NCBI RefSeq assembly: GCF_003019275.1
Contig: NZ_CP027848.1
Location: 1,984,001 to 2,048,000 of the forward strand
Length of the DNA stretch: 64,000 nucleotides
From: Staphylococcus muscae
Lineage (GTDB): Bacteria > Bacillota > Bacilli > Staphylococcales > Staphylococcaceae
Direction: 5' to 3'
Under the pieces are notes generated by a model, which made no database searches, was not told the origin of the DNA, and saw nothing but the letters and a program-made list of their open reading frames with translations. Within the stretch, counting starts at the first letter, position 1, and each line of letters opens with the position of its first letter. Positions 21,650 to 31,545 of this stretch are shown here, piece by piece. Both the position numbers and the translations under genes were made by a program.

Positions 21650-22567
21650 ATGGCTACGAAAAACGAAGAAATTTTACGCAAACCAGATTGGTTGAAAATA
21701 AAGTTAAATACGAATGAGAACTATACAGGTCTTAAGAAGATGATGCGAGAGAAAAACTTGCATACTGTATGTGAAGAAGCGAAGTGTCCGAACATTCACG
21801 AATGTTGGGGTGCGCGTCGAACTGCTACATTCATGATTTTAGGAGATGTTTGTACACGTGCGTGTCGCTTCTGTGCGGTTAAAACAGGTTTACCGAATGA
21901 ATTGGACTTAGGTGAACCAGAACGTGTTGCTGAATCGGTAGAATTGATGAATCTGAAACATGTTGTTATTACAGCTGTTGCACGTGATGATTTAAAAGAT
22001 GCAGGTTCTAACGTATATGCAGAAACGGTTCGTAAAGTCCGTGAACGCAATCCTTATACAACGATTGAAATCTTACCTTCAGATATGGGTGGAGATTATG
22101 AAGCGTTAAAAACATTGATGGCTGCACGTCCAGACATTTTAAACCACAATATCGAAACAGTTCGTCGTTTGTCACCAAGAGTTCGTGCACGTGCGACATA
22201 CGATCGTACACTTGAATTTTTACGTCGTTCTAAAGAATTACAACCAGATATTCCAACAAAATCTAGTATTATGGTTGGATTAGGTGAAACAATCGAAGAA
22301 CTTCATGAAACAATGGATGACTTACGTGCGAACGATGTAGATATTTTAACAATCGGTCAATATTTACAACCTTCACGTAAGCACTTGAAAGTACAAAAAT
22401 ACTACACACCATTAGAATTTGGTAAGTTACGTAAAGTTGCAATGGAAAAAGGATTCAAACATTGCCAAGCAGGCCCACTTGTAAGAAGTTCATATCATGC
22501 GGATGAGCAAGTGAACGAAGCGGCTAAAGCGAAACAACGTCTTGGTGATGAACAACTTAATTCGTAA
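21650..22567 (+). CDS. lipA: Lipoyl synthase
   Basis: LipA inserts two sulfur atoms into protein-bound octanoyl groups. The 305-residue radical SAM enzyme has the radical SAM triad CTRACRFC. The auxiliary-cluster cysteines lie in [13 protein letters not shown], and the C-terminal RSSY motif (VRSSYHAD) is present. GGAGG precedes the ATG by about 12 nt. A TATAAT at 21605 may be its -10 element, but the -35 is poor. It depends on the Fe-S machinery encoded elsewhere in this window, and GcvH is the expected octanoyl carrier. Confidence 0.98.
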   Translation: MATKNEEILRKPDWLKIKLNTNENYTGLKKMMREKNLHTVCEEAKCPNIHECWGARRTATFMILGDVCTRACRFCAVKTGLPNELDLGEPERVAESVELMNLKHVVITAVARDDLKDAGSNVYAETVRKVRERNPYTTIEILPSDMGGDYEALKTLMAARPDILNHNIETVRRLSPRVRARATYDRTLEFLRRSKELQPDIPTKSSIMVGLGETIEELHETMDDLRANDVDILTIGQYLQPSRKHLKVQKYYTPLEFGKLRKVAMEKGFKHCQAGPLVRSSYHADEQVNEAAKAKQRLGDEQLNS

Positions 22568-22585
22568 TGACTAGGTGATGCAAAT

Positions 22586-22954
22586 ATGATCAAAGCAGGC
22601 AATCATTATTTTGAATTGATAGAGTCGTATCGAGATGCTTTTAACGAAGAAGATTTTGTATCACGTTATTCAGAAATTCTAGATAAATATGATTTTGTAG
22701 TTGGTGATTATGGCTATGACCAACTTCGCTTGAAGGGCTTTTATAGAGATACTTATAAAAAAGCAGATTTTAACAAACGTTTTTCTACCATTCAGGATTA
22801 CTTATTAGAATACTGTAATTTTGGATGTGCGTATTTTGTCTTGAGACGTTTATCCAAACAAGAAGTCGATCAGCAGTTATTGAGTGAAGACGTTGAAATA
22901 GATGAAGAAGACAAGTTGAAAAATGTCAAAATCCAGCCCACAATTCAAAGTTAA
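22586..22954 (+). CDS. YutD family protein (DUF1027)
   Basis: This 122-residue protein matches the YutD family, with the conserved core FDFVVGDYGYDQLRLKGFY type segment followed by the cysteine-containing YLLEYCNFGCAYFVLRRL. Its function is unknown. It begins 18 bases after lipA and shares its transcript; Bacillus keeps yutD next to lipA (yutB) as well. A strong terminator follows. Confidence 0.88.
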   Translation: MIKAGNHYFELIESYRDAFNEEDFVSRYSEILDKYDFVVGDYGYDQLRLKGFYRDTYKKADFNKRFSTIQDYLLEYCNFGCAYFVLRRLSKQEVDQQLLSEDVEIDEEDKLKNVKIQPTIQS

Positions 22955-22963
22955 TATATGATG

Positions 22964-23012
22964 AAACCCCATGGTGTCGAAATGCATGCATTTCAACGTT
23001 CATGGGGTTTTT
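22964..23012. terminator. Bidirectional terminator after yutD
   Basis: AAACCCCATG pairs with CATGGGGTTT, with an inner stem GAAATGCAT / ATGCATTTC, and T runs follow on the plus strand. It lies between convergent genes. Confidence 0.85.
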
Positions 23013-23013
23013 G

Positions 23014-23280
23014 TTAACGAATGACATCGCGTAAATAGTCTGTGAGTTCTTCGCCTTCTGCTTCGTTGACACCGAGAATATAGGCAATGTAACCTTCTTC
23101 ATCTAAGTCATCTGTACCAATAATGCCGAATTTGTTCGTTTGTGTATTCAACACTAACGTTTTTCCGTAGTGACGATCTGTTTGAAGCAAGATAAGGTCA
23201 TAACGTGTCTCTTCGCCAATAAAGCCAACAAAACGGATTTGTGACGGTTCGACGTCATCATATAAAAACATATCTATCAT
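23014..23280 (-). CDS. DUF3055 family protein
   Basis: This 88-residue acidic protein matches the staphylococcal/bacillary DUF3055 family (YDLILLQTDRHYGKTLVLNT, FGIIGTDDLDEEGYIAYILG). The function is unknown. AAAGGAG lies 7-8 nt before the ATG. It faces yutD and is divergent from the YutE gene, with about 100 bases between the starts. Confidence 0.85.
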   Translation of the reverse strand: MIDMFLYDDVEPSQIRFVGFIGEETRYDLILLQTDRHYGKTLVLNTQTNKFGIIGTDDLDEEGYIAYILGVNEAEGEELTDYLRDVIR

Positions 23281-23378
23281 AACAAGAACTCCTTTAAAAA
23301 TCGTATATGCTCAGTATATCGAGAAATGAAGTGACACGCAAAATTGTGATATGATAGATAGGAATAGGGGTGACAAAT

Positions 23379-23813
23379 ATGTATTTTGTAGACAAAGAAC
23401 AGTTATCAAAAAAACTCACATATTTAAAGCAGTTAACGGAAGATTATGAATCGATTAAGACCAACGCCTATGCCTTTGAACGTGTGGCACAGATGTTGAT
23501 AGAGTCGTCAGTAGATATCGGTAATATGATAATCGATGCATTTATATTACGAGATCCTGGTAATTACAAAGATGTTGTAGATATTTTGGAATTAGAAGGT
23601 GCTATATCAAAAGAGACAAAAACAGTGCTACACGAAACGATTGATGTGCGTCGTCAATTTGTTCACTTGTATGATGAATTAGACAGCCAGACATTAGTAC
23701 CATTGTTTGATCGTGCCGTTCCTTACTATCAACAATTTATCAAAGAAATTTTACATTTTTTAGAGAATGAAAATGTACCTGTAACAGCATTTGGTAAAGG
23801 AGAACAAGCATAG
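23379..23813 (+). CDS. DUF86/HepT-like protein (YutE)
   Basis: This 144-residue helical protein belongs to DUF86, the family that includes HepT ribonuclease toxins. The HepT active-site motif RxxxxH is present in the form RRQFVHLY near residue 90. No MntA-type nucleotidyltransferase antitoxin is adjacent, so a housekeeping role like Bacillus YutE is more likely than a toxin. The ATG at 23379 has GGGG 8 nt before it; the GTG at 23370 overlaps that site. It abuts the HAD gene. Confidence 0.82.
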   Translation: MYFVDKEQLSKKLTYLKQLTEDYESIKTNAYAFERVAQMLIESSVDIGNMIIDAFILRDPGNYKDVVDILELEGAISKETKTVLHETIDVRRQFVHLYDELDSQTLVPLFDRAVPYYQQFIKEILHFLENENVPVTAFGKGEQA

Positions 23814-24599
23814 ATGAAAACATACAAAGCCTATTTGATTGACTTAGACGGTACGCTATATAGAGGTAGTCAAGTCATTGAAGGTGCCGTTGAATTTATT
23901 AATGGTTTAAACAAATATGAGATTCCACACTTATACGTGACAAATAATTCAACCAAGTCACCTGAAGATGTAGTTGAAAAGTTAGCTTCGATTGGTATTG
24001 AAGCACGTCCATCAGAAGTGGTTACTTCAGCAATGGCCACGGCTGATTATATCAGTAGTGAAAAACCGAACGCATCTGTCTATATGATTGGTGACACGGG
24101 TCTAAGATCAGCATTGATGTCAGCTGGATTAAACTTAAAAGATGATATCGAAGTTGATTTTGTTGTTGTTGGATTGGATGAAAATATTAATTATGAGAAG
24201 TTGACGAAAGCGACATTGGCAGTTCAGCGTGGTGCTACATTCATTTCGACGAACAAAGATCCATCTATTCCGAAAGAACAAGGTTTCTTACCGGGAAATG
24301 GTTCTTTAACAAGTGTTGTGACCGTTTCTTCAAAAACAGAACCAATATTTATTGGAAAACCTGAAACACCAATTATGCAAAAGGCTTTAGACTTATTGCA
24401 GTTAGAGAAGTCGGAAGTGGCAATGATCGGTGACTTATACGATACGGATATCATGTCAGGTATCAATATTGGTATCGACACAGTTCATGTGCAAACTGGC
24501 GTGACGTCTAAAGAAGAAGTGCTATCAAAAGACATCCCACCAACTGTTAGTATTGAAAACTTATCAGTATTGTTGAAAGAAATAGAAAAAGGGCAGTGA
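23814..24599 (+). CDS. HAD-family phosphatase (NagD type, YutF)
   Basis: This 261-residue HAD hydrolase has the nucleophile motif DLDGTLYRG near residue 10. It also has the NagD-type cap, the TNNSTKSP motif, and the C-terminal metal motif [10 protein letters not shown]. It probably dephosphorylates a small phosphoester, with no substrate readable here. Its ATG follows the YutE stop codon with no gap, so the two are coupled. Confidence 0.9.
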   Translation: MKTYKAYLIDLDGTLYRGSQVIEGAVEFINGLNKYEIPHLYVTNNSTKSPEDVVEKLASIGIEARPSEVVTSAMATADYISSEKPNASVYMIGDTGLRSALMSAGLNLKDDIEVDFVVVGLDENINYEKLTKATLAVQRGATFISTNKDPSIPKEQGFLPGNGSLTSVVTVSSKTEPIFIGKPETPIMQKALDLLQLEKSEVAMIGDLYDTDIMSGINIGIDTVHVQTGVTSKEEVLSKDIPPTVSIENLSVLLKEIEKGQ

Positions 24600-24603
24600 T
24601 CAT

Positions 24604-25569
24604 ATGGAGAAAATTTTAGTTACACGTCGAATTCCAGAAAAGTTTAAACAGCGTTTAGAGTTAATGGGTGAAGTTGAGATGTGGGATCACCATTTGACAC
24701 CGATGCCGCGTGAAGCGTTTTTAGAAGCGGCAGTGGATAAGACAATATTACTTGTGACATTGAGTGAGAACATTGATCGTACATTGCTTGAACAAGCACC
24801 TCATTTAAAAATTATTGCCAATATGGCAGTAGGATATGACAATATTGATCTTGTAGAAGCAGAGCAACGTAATGTTGTTATTTCGAACACGCCACATGTT
24901 TTGAGTGAAACAACTGCAGAACTTGGCTTTGCATTGATGATGGCAGCGTCAAGACGTTTGTCTGAGGCGATTGATTACGTTCAAGATGGCAAGTGGGAGA
25001 GTTGGGGACCTTACCTGCTCGCAGGAAAAGATATATACCGTTCTAAAGTTGGTATTTATGGTATGGGTGAGATTGGTAGAGCTTTCGCACGTCGTTTGAA
25101 AGGATTTAACGCTGACATTCTATATCACAATCGTTCACGCAATACGAAAGCAGAACATGAACTGGGGGCATTTTATACGTCTTTTGAGACGCTTGTTCGT
25201 GAAAGTGATTTCATTGTTTGTACAGCACCTTCAACACAGGAGACCCGTAATAAATTTAACAAAGATGTATTCAAAATGATGCGTAACGATGCAATATTTG
25301 TGAATATTGGTCGTGGAGATATTGTTGTCGAAGAAGATTTAGTTGAAGCACTTCAATCTGGTGAAATTGCTGGGTGTGCATTGGATGTTGTGCGTGATGA
25401 ACCGATTCGTATGGATCATCCATTACTTACATTACCAAATGCGATTGTGACTCCACATATCGGTAGCGCAACAGTATTAACACGTGATCAGATGATTCAA
25501 ACTTGCGTATTAAATATTGAAGACGTCGTGCAAGGTAAACCTGCACGTAACCAAGTGTTAGCGAAATAG
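24604..25569 (+). CDS. D-2-hydroxyacid dehydrogenase (glyoxylate/glycerate reductase-like)
   Basis: This 321-residue NAD(P)-dependent dehydrogenase has the nucleotide-binding fold GIYGMGEIGRAFARRLKGF near residue 150. The catalytic Arg, Glu and His motifs are also present (NIGRGDIVVEEDL, ALDVVRDEP, TPHIGSAT). The remembered annotation of the staphylococcal homologue is a glycerate or glyoxylate reductase. It begins 4 bases after the HAD gene and ends the operon at a clear terminator. Confidence 0.9.
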   Translation: MEKILVTRRIPEKFKQRLELMGEVEMWDHHLTPMPREAFLEAAVDKTILLVTLSENIDRTLLEQAPHLKIIANMAVGYDNIDLVEAEQRNVVISNTPHVLSETTAELGFALMMAASRRLSEAIDYVQDGKWESWGPYLLAGKDIYRSKVGIYGMGEIGRAFARRLKGFNADILYHNRSRNTKAEHELGAFYTSFETLVRESDFIVCTAPSTQETRNKFNKDVFKMMRNDAIFVNIGRGDIVVEEDLVEALQSGEIAGCALDVVRDEPIRMDHPLLTLPNAIVTPHIGSATVLTRDQMIQTCVLNIEDVVQGKPARNQVLAK

Positions 25570-25581
25570 CCATATTAAAAT

Positions 25582-25617
25582 AAACAGGAATGATGATGAA
25601 GTCTCATTCCTGTTTTT
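25582..25617. terminator. Bidirectional terminator
   Basis: AAACAGGAATGA pairs with TCATTCCTGTTT and a T run follows. It lies between the dehydrogenase gene and the convergent YuzD gene. Confidence 0.85.
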
Positions 25618-25628
25618 ATATGCAGTTA

Positions 25629-25964
25629 TTAATTTGTCGTATCCGTTACTCCGAATTGCTCAGACATATACCGTTTCAGTGGTTTCAGTTGCACATAACC
25701 ATCAGCGACATATTCGTCATTCATCGTTACAAGTGGGTAAAAAAGCTCGTCATTTTTAATTTGTTCTATAAACTGATCATCGTGATCTGTTAAGTTTTCT
25801 GTGTCACGATCAATATCGATATAGGTGAATTTAAAGTCGAGTTCTGGGTATTTTTTTGGTAGGAGTGTTTGTAACCAGTCATATGTATTGCGTGCACTCG
25901 GTGCATTCACACAACTGGCACAAACTGTTTCCGCCCCGTATATCACTACGCTCACTTTTGTCAT
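25629..25964 (-). CDS. YuzD family thioredoxin-like protein (DUF1462)
   Basis: This 111-residue protein has a thioredoxin-like beginning with a CASC motif (IYGAETVCASCVNAPSA). It matches YuzD/DUF1462, a family with a solved S. aureus structure as I recall. The biochemical role is unknown. It is divergent from nfu, and the same arrangement (yuzD next to the NifU-like yutI) occurs in Bacillus, which points to redox or Fe-S work. Confidence 0.87.
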   Translation of the reverse strand: MTKVSVVIYGAETVCASCVNAPSARNTYDWLQTLLPKKYPELDFKFTYIDIDRDTENLTDHDDQFIEQIKNDELFYPLVTMNDEYVADGYVQLKPLKRYMSEQFGVTDTTN

Positions 25965-26067
25965 TTAATAATCCCCCTAGTTAATACAATAGATTTTCCA
26001 TACTATTTCTATTATAATAAGAAAAAGGAAGAATATGAACCATTTAACTTGAAAGGAGGCATTGCAT

Positions 26068-26310
26068 ATGCCAACTGAAGATACAACAATGTATGATCAA
26101 GTCGCAGAGGTCATCGAAAAGTTACGTCCATTTTTACTACGTGATGGTGGTGATTGTGCACTTGTTGATGTAGAAGATGGAATTGTAAAGCTTCAATTAT
26201 TAGGTGCTTGTGGTACATGCCCAAGTAGCACAATTACTTTGAAGGCAGGTATTGAACGTGCACTTGTAGAAGAAGTGCCTGGTGTGATTGAGGTTGAACA
26301 GGTATTTTAA
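26068..26310 (+). CDS. nfu: NifU-like Fe-S cluster carrier Nfu
   Basis: Nfu carries [4Fe-4S] clusters from the Suf scaffold to client enzymes. The 80-residue protein is a single NifU C-terminal domain with the cluster-binding CxxC in [25 protein letters not shown] precedes the ATG at 26068. It lies 15 kb from the suf operon and is transcribed on its own. Confidence 0.95.
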   Translation: MPTEDTTMYDQVAEVIEKLRPFLLRDGGDCALVDVEDGIVKLQLLGACGTCPSSTITLKAGIERALVEEVPGVIEVEQVF

Positions 26311-26322
26311 TAACATAGATAG

Positions 26323-26356
26323 AAAGCCTGTGGCGTTGTAGATGCCACAGGCTTTT
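26323..26356. terminator. Bidirectional terminator between nfu and ndhF
   Basis: AAAGCCTGTGGC pairs with GCCACAGGCTTT across a 10-base loop, with T runs on both sides. Confidence 0.9.
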
Positions 26357-26363
26357 ACTCATT

Positions 26364-27428
26364 TTAACCATTATGATGTTTATAGAGCCATAGAACACCT
26401 GATTTTAAAATGGATGCCAGACGCCCTGTTACAGTTGTATCCATCAGGTAAGCAAAGCCTTTCTTTTCTCCTAGCGCACCTAAAAAGCCTTGAATTTTAA
26501 TCTCCGGCATTTTTTCCGGCAGTGGCTTTCCTTGCCAAAGTGTCTTCAACACATCGGCAATTTGATCCGCTTGTTCCTCTGCGAGTTGCGCACTCGGTGC
26601 GAATGGTAAGTTTGCACAATCTCCAACAACATAGACATTTGGATAAGTTGGAATTTGATGATATTGATTGACCATCACACGATTACTTCTACTCAAGTCA
26701 ACAGGTAAATTACGCACAATAGAAACAGGTTGAATACCAGCAGTCCATACAATCAAATCGTGTTCATTTTTCGTATCTTTATTGTACAGTGTGCCCGGAT
26801 CAACTTTCACAATATTTGAGTTTGGAACAACTGTCACATTGTGCTGATCAAACCATTTTTTTACGTAATTGCTTAGTTTTTCAGGAAATTGATTCAGAAT
26901 ACGATCCCCACGATCATACAAAAAGATATCCAAGTCATCACGGCTTTCACGAAGTGCGCTCGCTAGTTCAATACCACTTAGACCTGCGCCGACGATACCT
27001 ACTTGTGCGCCACTTGGCAGTTCAGAAATATCATGATAAGTTTTACGTGCATCAGCAAGTGTTTGAATACTATATGTATATTCTTTCGCACCAGGCACGT
27101 TATGATATTTGTCTTCACAACCAAGTCCAATGACAAGATCATCATAATCAACACGTGTTTGACCAACTGAGATGATTTGATTGTCCAAATCAATATTGGT
27201 GATTTCCCCGTAAACAGTGTTAATACGCTCTTCTTTTGGAAAGTTTACGCGGACTTCTTTATCAGATTTTGAACCGGCAGCCAAAGCATAAAATTCCGTT
27301 TTTAAACCATGATATGGCATGCGATCAATCAATGTCACACGATAATCATCTGGTAAAGCATCCGGCAATATCTTTGACAATATACGCATATTCCCGTATC
27401 CGCCACCTAATAAAACTAAACTTTTCAT
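26364..27428 (-). CDS. ndhF: Type II NADH dehydrogenase-like flavoprotein (NdhF type)
   Basis: This 354-residue two-dinucleotide-fold flavoprotein has the FAD motif LLGGGYGNMR at the N-terminus and the NAD(P) motif VGIVGAGLSGIELA near residue 150. A third motif, YVVGDCANLP, lies near 270. S. aureus has two NDH-2-like enzymes around this locus, NdhF (354 aa) and NdhC (402 aa); the length and position match NdhF. It would pass electrons from NADH to menaquinone without pumping protons. AAGGGGAG precedes the ATG at 27428. The 275-base gap upstream shows no clear element. Confidence 0.82.
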   Translation of the reverse strand: MKSLVLLGGGYGNMRILSKILPDALPDDYRVTLIDRMPYHGLKTEFYALAAGSKSDKEVRVNFPKEERINTVYGEITNIDLDNQIISVGQTRVDYDDLVIGLGCEDKYHNVPGAKEYTYSIQTLADARKTYHDISELPSGAQVGIVGAGLSGIELASALRESRDDLDIFLYDRGDRILNQFPEKLSNYVKKWFDQHNVTVVPNSNIVKVDPGTLYNKDTKNEHDLIVWTAGIQPVSIVRNLPVDLSRSNRVMVNQYHQIPTYPNVYVVGDCANLPFAPSAQLAEEQADQIADVLKTLWQGKPLPEKMPEIKIQGFLGALGEKKGFAYLMDTTVTGRLASILKSGVLWLYKHHNG

Positions 27429-27703
27429 TTTGTACTCCCCTTTACCCATGAAGATTTAAATGTGAGCTGGTATTTTATCAATGCCCCTTAAAAATAGCCA
27501 AGTCACATACAATAACTTAAAAGTTTGATAATTGTTCATATTTAATTATAGACTTTTTTTTAAAACCTTACAATCATCGCCTATAAGACAAATTAAATTG
27601 TTTGTAATGGGCGTGTCATTCTCTATCGGATGAGCCATTACATAGCGTATTATAATCATTTTTGCTATAATGACATCATTAAATTGAATGAAGAAGGTGT
27701 AGG

Positions 27704-27940
27704 ATGAATCCAATTGTCGAGTTTTGTATTTCTAATTTGGCAAGAGGTTCCCAAGTCGTTTTTGATACTTTAGATAAGGATCCAAATGTTGATGTATTAG
27801 ACTATGGATGTTTACAGAATTGTGGTGTTTGTAGCTCGGGACTTTACGCACTTGTGAATGGGGACATTGTTGAAGGTGAAACACCTGATGAATTATTAAA
27901 AAATATTTATAAGCATATAGAAGAAACTTGGTTATTTTAA
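27704..27940 (+). CDS. YuzB family protein (DUF1450)
   Basis: This 78-residue protein matches YuzB/DUF1450. It has four cysteines, with a conserved C-x-x-x-C-x-x-C cluster ([20 protein letters not shown]) that suggests metal or Fe-S binding. The function is unknown. It begins 13 bases before sufA ends the pair, so the two are co-transcribed. Confidence 0.87.
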   Translation: MNPIVEFCISNLARGSQVVFDTLDKDPNVDVLDYGCLQNCGVCSSGLYALVNGDIVEGETPDELLKNIYKHIEETWLF

Positions 27941-27952
27941 GGAGGAAGTAAG

Positions 27953-28312
27953 ATGTCGACAGTAATATTAACAGAAGCAGCAGCGTACGAAGTAAAAGAT
28001 ATGTTAAAGCAAAATGATATGCCAGATGGTTATTTGAAAGTCAAAGTAAATGGTGGCGGATGTACAGGTTTAACATATGGTATGACAGCTGAAGCCGAGC
28101 CGGGTGAACATGACGAAGTGCTTGAATTTCATGGATTGAAAGTGCTAGTAGATCCTGAAGATGCACCAATCTTAAATGGTACAACGATCGACTTCAAACA
28201 ATCATTAATGGGTGGCGGCTTCCAAATTGATAACCCAAACGCCATCGCTTCATGTGGTTGTGGTAGTTCGTTCCGTACTGACAAGGTAGCTGGTACTCCA
28301 GAAGAATGTTAA
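27953..28312 (+). CDS. sufA: A-type Fe-S cluster carrier SufA
   Basis: SufA accepts clusters from SufBCD and delivers them to apo-proteins. The 119-residue protein has the HesB/IscA fold with the cysteines in GGGCTGLTYG and the C-terminal SCGCGSSF. AAGGAGG lies 8 nt before the ATG. As in other staphylococci it lies apart from the suf operon, here between yuzB and ndhC. Confidence 0.95.
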   Translation: MSTVILTEAAAYEVKDMLKQNDMPDGYLKVKVNGGGCTGLTYGMTAEAEPGEHDEVLEFHGLKVLVDPEDAPILNGTTIDFKQSLMGGGFQIDNPNAIASCGCGSSFRTDKVAGTPEEC

Positions 28313-28351
28313 TGGATTTAAAATTTTTGACATGATTTCATATCAACATTT

Positions 28352-28396
28352 AATAAATAATCGCATGGTTACCATCATATGCGGTTATTTATTTTT
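28352..28396 (+). terminator. Terminator after sufA
   Basis: AAATAATCGCAT pairs with ATGCGGTTATTT and a run of T follows. Confidence 0.75.
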
Positions 28397-28405
28397 ATAA
28401 GAATA

Positions 28406-28419
28406 TTAAAGCGCTTTCA
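28406..28419 (+). promoter_or_regulatory. cre-like CcpA site upstream of ndhC
   Basis: TTAAAGCGCTTTCA matches the catabolite-responsive element consensus (TGNAANCGNNNNCA) except at one position. It lies about 200 bases upstream of ndhC and 94 bases after the sufA stop. No convincing promoter overlaps it by eye, so regulation of ndhC by CcpA is only suggested. Confidence 0.45.
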
Positions 28420-28617
28420 TTGTTTCTGGTTATCTGTAATGATTCAATAAAATATTCAGTAATAAATAGGAAAGAAATGGCATGAACGCTTGAATTCAGT
28501 TCTAAAAAACTATAAACTAATAGATGACTAACTTTAAGAAATTGTGTACTGTTTAAGCATAGTGGGTATACAGTATCAAATGTATTAATAAAATAATGAA
28601 GGAATAGGTGAATGAGA

Positions 28618-29820
28618 ATGGCAGAACGTAAAAAAGTACTTGTTTTAGGTGCTGGTTATGCAGGATTACAAGCTGTGGCGAAACTTCAAAAGCAACTTTC
28701 AGAAGAAGATGCACAAATTACGTTAATTAACAAAAATGATTATCACTACGAATCAACATGGTTACATGAAGCATCAGCAGGTACAATCAACTATGAAGAT
28801 TTATTATATCCAATTGAGAGTGTACTTAAGAGTCATGTAGAATTTGTAACTGCAGAAGTGACAAAAATTGACCGCAATGCGAAAAAAGTAGAAACAACAA
28901 GAGGGATTTTTGATTTTGATATCTTAGTTGTTGCTTTAGGTTTTGAATCAGAAACATTTGGCATTGAAGGTATGAAAGAACATGCTTTCCAAATTGAGAA
29001 CGTTCATACAGCACGTCAAATTTCACGTCACATTGAAGACAAGTTTGCGAACTATGCTGCATCAAAAACAAAAGATAGCAAAGACTTAGCAATCTTAGTC
29101 GGCGGTGCTGGTTTCACAGGTGTTGAATTCTTAGGTGAATTAACAGACCGTATTCCAGAATTAGCAAACAAATATGGCGTTGATCAAAGCAAAGTGAAAA
29201 TCACTTGCGTTGAAGCAGCTCCTAAAATGTTACCAATGTTCTCAGACGAGTTAGTAAGCCACGCAGTGAGCTACTTAGAAGAACGCGGCGTAGAGTTCAA
29301 AGTTGGTACGCCAATCGTTGCTGCAAACGAAAAAGGTTTCGTTGTAAAAGTAGACGACAAAGAGCAACAACTTGAAGCAAACACTGTTGTTTGGGCTGCT
29401 GGTGTTCGCGGTAGCAACTTAATGGAAAAATCATTCGAAGGTGTAAAACGTGGTCGTATCGTTACGAAACAAGATTTAACAATCGAAGGTTACGATGATA
29501 TTTTCGTTATTGGTGATGTTTCAGCATTTATTCCAGAAGGTGGAGAACGTCCATTACCAACAACAGCACAAATCGCAATGCAACAAGGTGAGAAAACAGC
29601 GACAAACATTGCACATATCTTAAAAGGCGAACCAACTGAAAACTTCAAGTATGTTGATCGTGGTACTGTATGTTCTTTAGGTCGTCATGACGGTGTAGGT
29701 ATTGTATATGGTCGTGAAATCACTGGTAAAAAAGCAGCATTCATGAAGCGTGTTATCGATACACGTGCAATTTTCAAAATTGGTGGCTTAGGTTTAGCAT
29801 ACAAAAAAGGTAAATTCTAA
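28618..29820 (+). CDS. ndhC: Type II NADH:quinone dehydrogenase
   Basis: NdhC feeds NADH electrons into menaquinone in the respiratory chain. The 400-residue flavoprotein has the FAD motif [11 protein letters not shown], the NAD motif [16 protein letters not shown] and the third motif [20 protein letters not shown]. The C-terminus is amphipathic and basic ([10 protein letters not shown]), fitting peripheral membrane attachment. The start is either this ATG or the one at 28612; both have Shine-Dalgarno sequences. The protein closely follows S. aureus NdhC. Confidence 0.93.
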   Translation: MAERKKVLVLGAGYAGLQAVAKLQKQLSEEDAQITLINKNDYHYESTWLHEASAGTINYEDLLYPIESVLKSHVEFVTAEVTKIDRNAKKVETTRGIFDFDILVVALGFESETFGIEGMKEHAFQIENVHTARQISRHIEDKFANYAASKTKDSKDLAILVGGAGFTGVEFLGELTDRIPELANKYGVDQSKVKITCVEAAPKMLPMFSDELVSHAVSYLEERGVEFKVGTPIVAANEKGFVVKVDDKEQQLEANTVVWAAGVRGSNLMEKSFEGVKRGRIVTKQDLTIEGYDDIFVIGDVSAFIPEGGERPLPTTAQIAMQQGEKTATNIAHILKGEPTENFKYVDRGTVCSLGRHDGVGIVYGREITGKKAAFMKRVIDTRAIFKIGGLGLAYKKGKF

Positions 29821-29836
29821 ACATCAGGAATAATAG

Positions 29837-29874
29837 AAATCGGGCAATGCTATGCGCATATGCTCGATTTTTTT
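29837..29874 (+). terminator. Terminator after ndhC
   Basis: AAATCGGGCA pairs with TGCTCGATTT and a run of T follows. Confidence 0.8.
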
Positions 29875-29958
29875 GGTTTTCACAAATGTAGGTATTTCTG
29901 CTACACTACTGTGATGTTTGTTACAATAGAACTAATGAAAATAAGGGGGATTACATCC

Positions 29959-31434
29959 ATGTCAACGAACAGAGAAAAAGAAACAATTCATGTCATAGGC
30001 GTTCCAGATCAATTCAATCAATATGAGACGGGTGCAATTTCAGATGACGCATTATTTGAAGCACTTCAAATATTAAAGAAGCAAAAGTTTATCAAAAGTC
30101 ATATTGGAACAGTGTCATCAGTACCTGTAACAGTAGGAGATGTTCACTACAAATTTATAACAGTTGGACTCGGCAATATCAGTCAACATGAACAGCGGGA
30201 TTATTTGAAAATATGGGGTGCATTATTCCAATATTTACAAGCAGAACGCATTGCAGAAGTTCAATTATATGCACAGACATTTTTATCCAAATCTCTTGAT
30301 GTACATACAGTATTCCAAACAATGGGCTTGCAATATGAACAAGCAACATATGAATTTGACAGCTATCGATCAGACAAAGTCGCACCATTTGAACTCCAAA
30401 TCCAATGGCAAGCTGAGAATGAGCCTATTCAGACAGCATTTAATGAAGGTCAAAAGATTGGAGAAGGGATTAATTATGCGAGAACTTTAGGCAATATCCC
30501 ACCAAATATCTTAACGCCTGATTACTTGGCAACGCTTGTTCAAGAGCGTTTTAAAGATACAATTGTAGATGTTAGTGTAAAAGATGAGCATGCCATTCAA
30601 CAAGAAGGATTCGGTTTAATACATGCAGTAGGTAAAGGATCTATCAATCCGCCACGTGTGATTACGCTAAAATATGAAGGTGATCCAGAACATGCTGATG
30701 ATGTGATTGCATTAGTTGGTAAAGGGATCACATATGATTCTGGTGGCTATTCGATTAAGTCGAAAACAGGTATGCCTACGATGAAGTTTGATATGTGTGG
30801 TGCAGCAAACGTCATTGGTATGGTAGATGCGGTTGCACAATTGGAATTGAAAGTGAATATTGTAGCAGTCATTGCGGCAGCAGAAAATATGATCGCCAAC
30901 AATGCGATGAAACCAGATGATGTTTTTACAGCACTGAGTGGAGAAACCGTTGAGGTACCGAATACAGATGCAGAAGGTCGCCTTGTATTGGCGGATGCAT
31001 CGTTTTATGCCAATCAATTTGCTCCAAACTTAATTATTGATTTTGCAACATTGACAGGTGCTGCGGTGGTAGCTTTAGGAGAAGACAAAGCGGCAATATT
31101 CAATAAAAATGCTGATATTGGATTGCTTCAAGCGATTCTAGATACAGCTCATCGTGTTGATGAAGCGGTATACGAATTGCCGATTACAGAGACGGAACGT
31201 CGCAACATTAAAGCATCGGATATTGCAGATTTGACGAATCATGTGAATGCACATGGTAAAGCATTGTTTGCTGCAGCGTTTGTAACACATTTTAGTGGGG
31301 AAACACCACATTTACATGTGGATATCGCTGGTCCGGCGACAACAACGAAAAAAACATATAAGGGGCCCAAAGGACCGACAGGCTATATGATACCAACGAT
31401 TGTGAATTGGTTAATATCAGAATATAAAGCGTAG
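29959..31434 (+). CDS. Leucyl aminopeptidase family protein (M17)
   Basis: This 491-residue cytosolic peptidase belongs to family M17. The metal and active-site motifs are in GKGITYDSGGYSIKSK, MKFDMCGAANVIG and the family signature NTDAEGRLVLADA. It removes N-terminal residues from peptides. The ATG at 29959 has AAGGGGG upstream; the open frame reaching back to 29860 overlaps the ndhC terminator and is not used. A terminator follows. Confidence 0.92.
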   Translation: MSTNREKETIHVIGVPDQFNQYETGAISDDALFEALQILKKQKFIKSHIGTVSSVPVTVGDVHYKFITVGLGNISQHEQRDYLKIWGALFQYLQAERIAEVQLYAQTFLSKSLDVHTVFQTMGLQYEQATYEFDSYRSDKVAPFELQIQWQAENEPIQTAFNEGQKIGEGINYARTLGNIPPNILTPDYLATLVQERFKDTIVDVSVKDEHAIQQEGFGLIHAVGKGSINPPRVITLKYEGDPEHADDVIALVGKGITYDSGGYSIKSKTGMPTMKFDMCGAANVIGMVDAVAQLELKVNIVAVIAAAENMIANNAMKPDDVFTALSGETVEVPNTDAEGRLVLADASFYANQFAPNLIIDFATLTGAAVVALGEDKAAIFNKNADIGLLQAILDTAHRVDEAVYELPITETERRNIKASDIADLTNHVNAHGKALFAAAFVTHFSGETPHLHVDIAGPATTTKKTYKGPKGPTGYMIPTIVNWLISEYKA

Positions 31435-31456
31435 ATGTATTTGGGGAAATAGGTTA

Positions 31457-31506
31457 AAAGGACGAGTGAAATCTTTGGATAATAAAGGTGTCGGCTCGTT
31501 CTTTTT
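31457..31506 (+). terminator. Terminator after the aminopeptidase gene
   Basis: AAAGGACGAG pairs with CTCGTTCTTT and TT follows. Confidence 0.65.
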
Positions 31507-31545
31507 CGTATGTGAAGTGTTTTTGGACAATTTTGAAAAGACATA

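Noticed and set aside
25590..25793. A 67-codon plus-strand frame after the dehydrogenase gene
   Set aside because: It starts in the terminator stem and is antisense to the well-supported YuzD gene.
29860..29958. N-terminal extension of the aminopeptidase
   Set aside because: It overlaps the ndhC terminator and lacks a ribosome site; the ATG at 29959 gives the usual family length.
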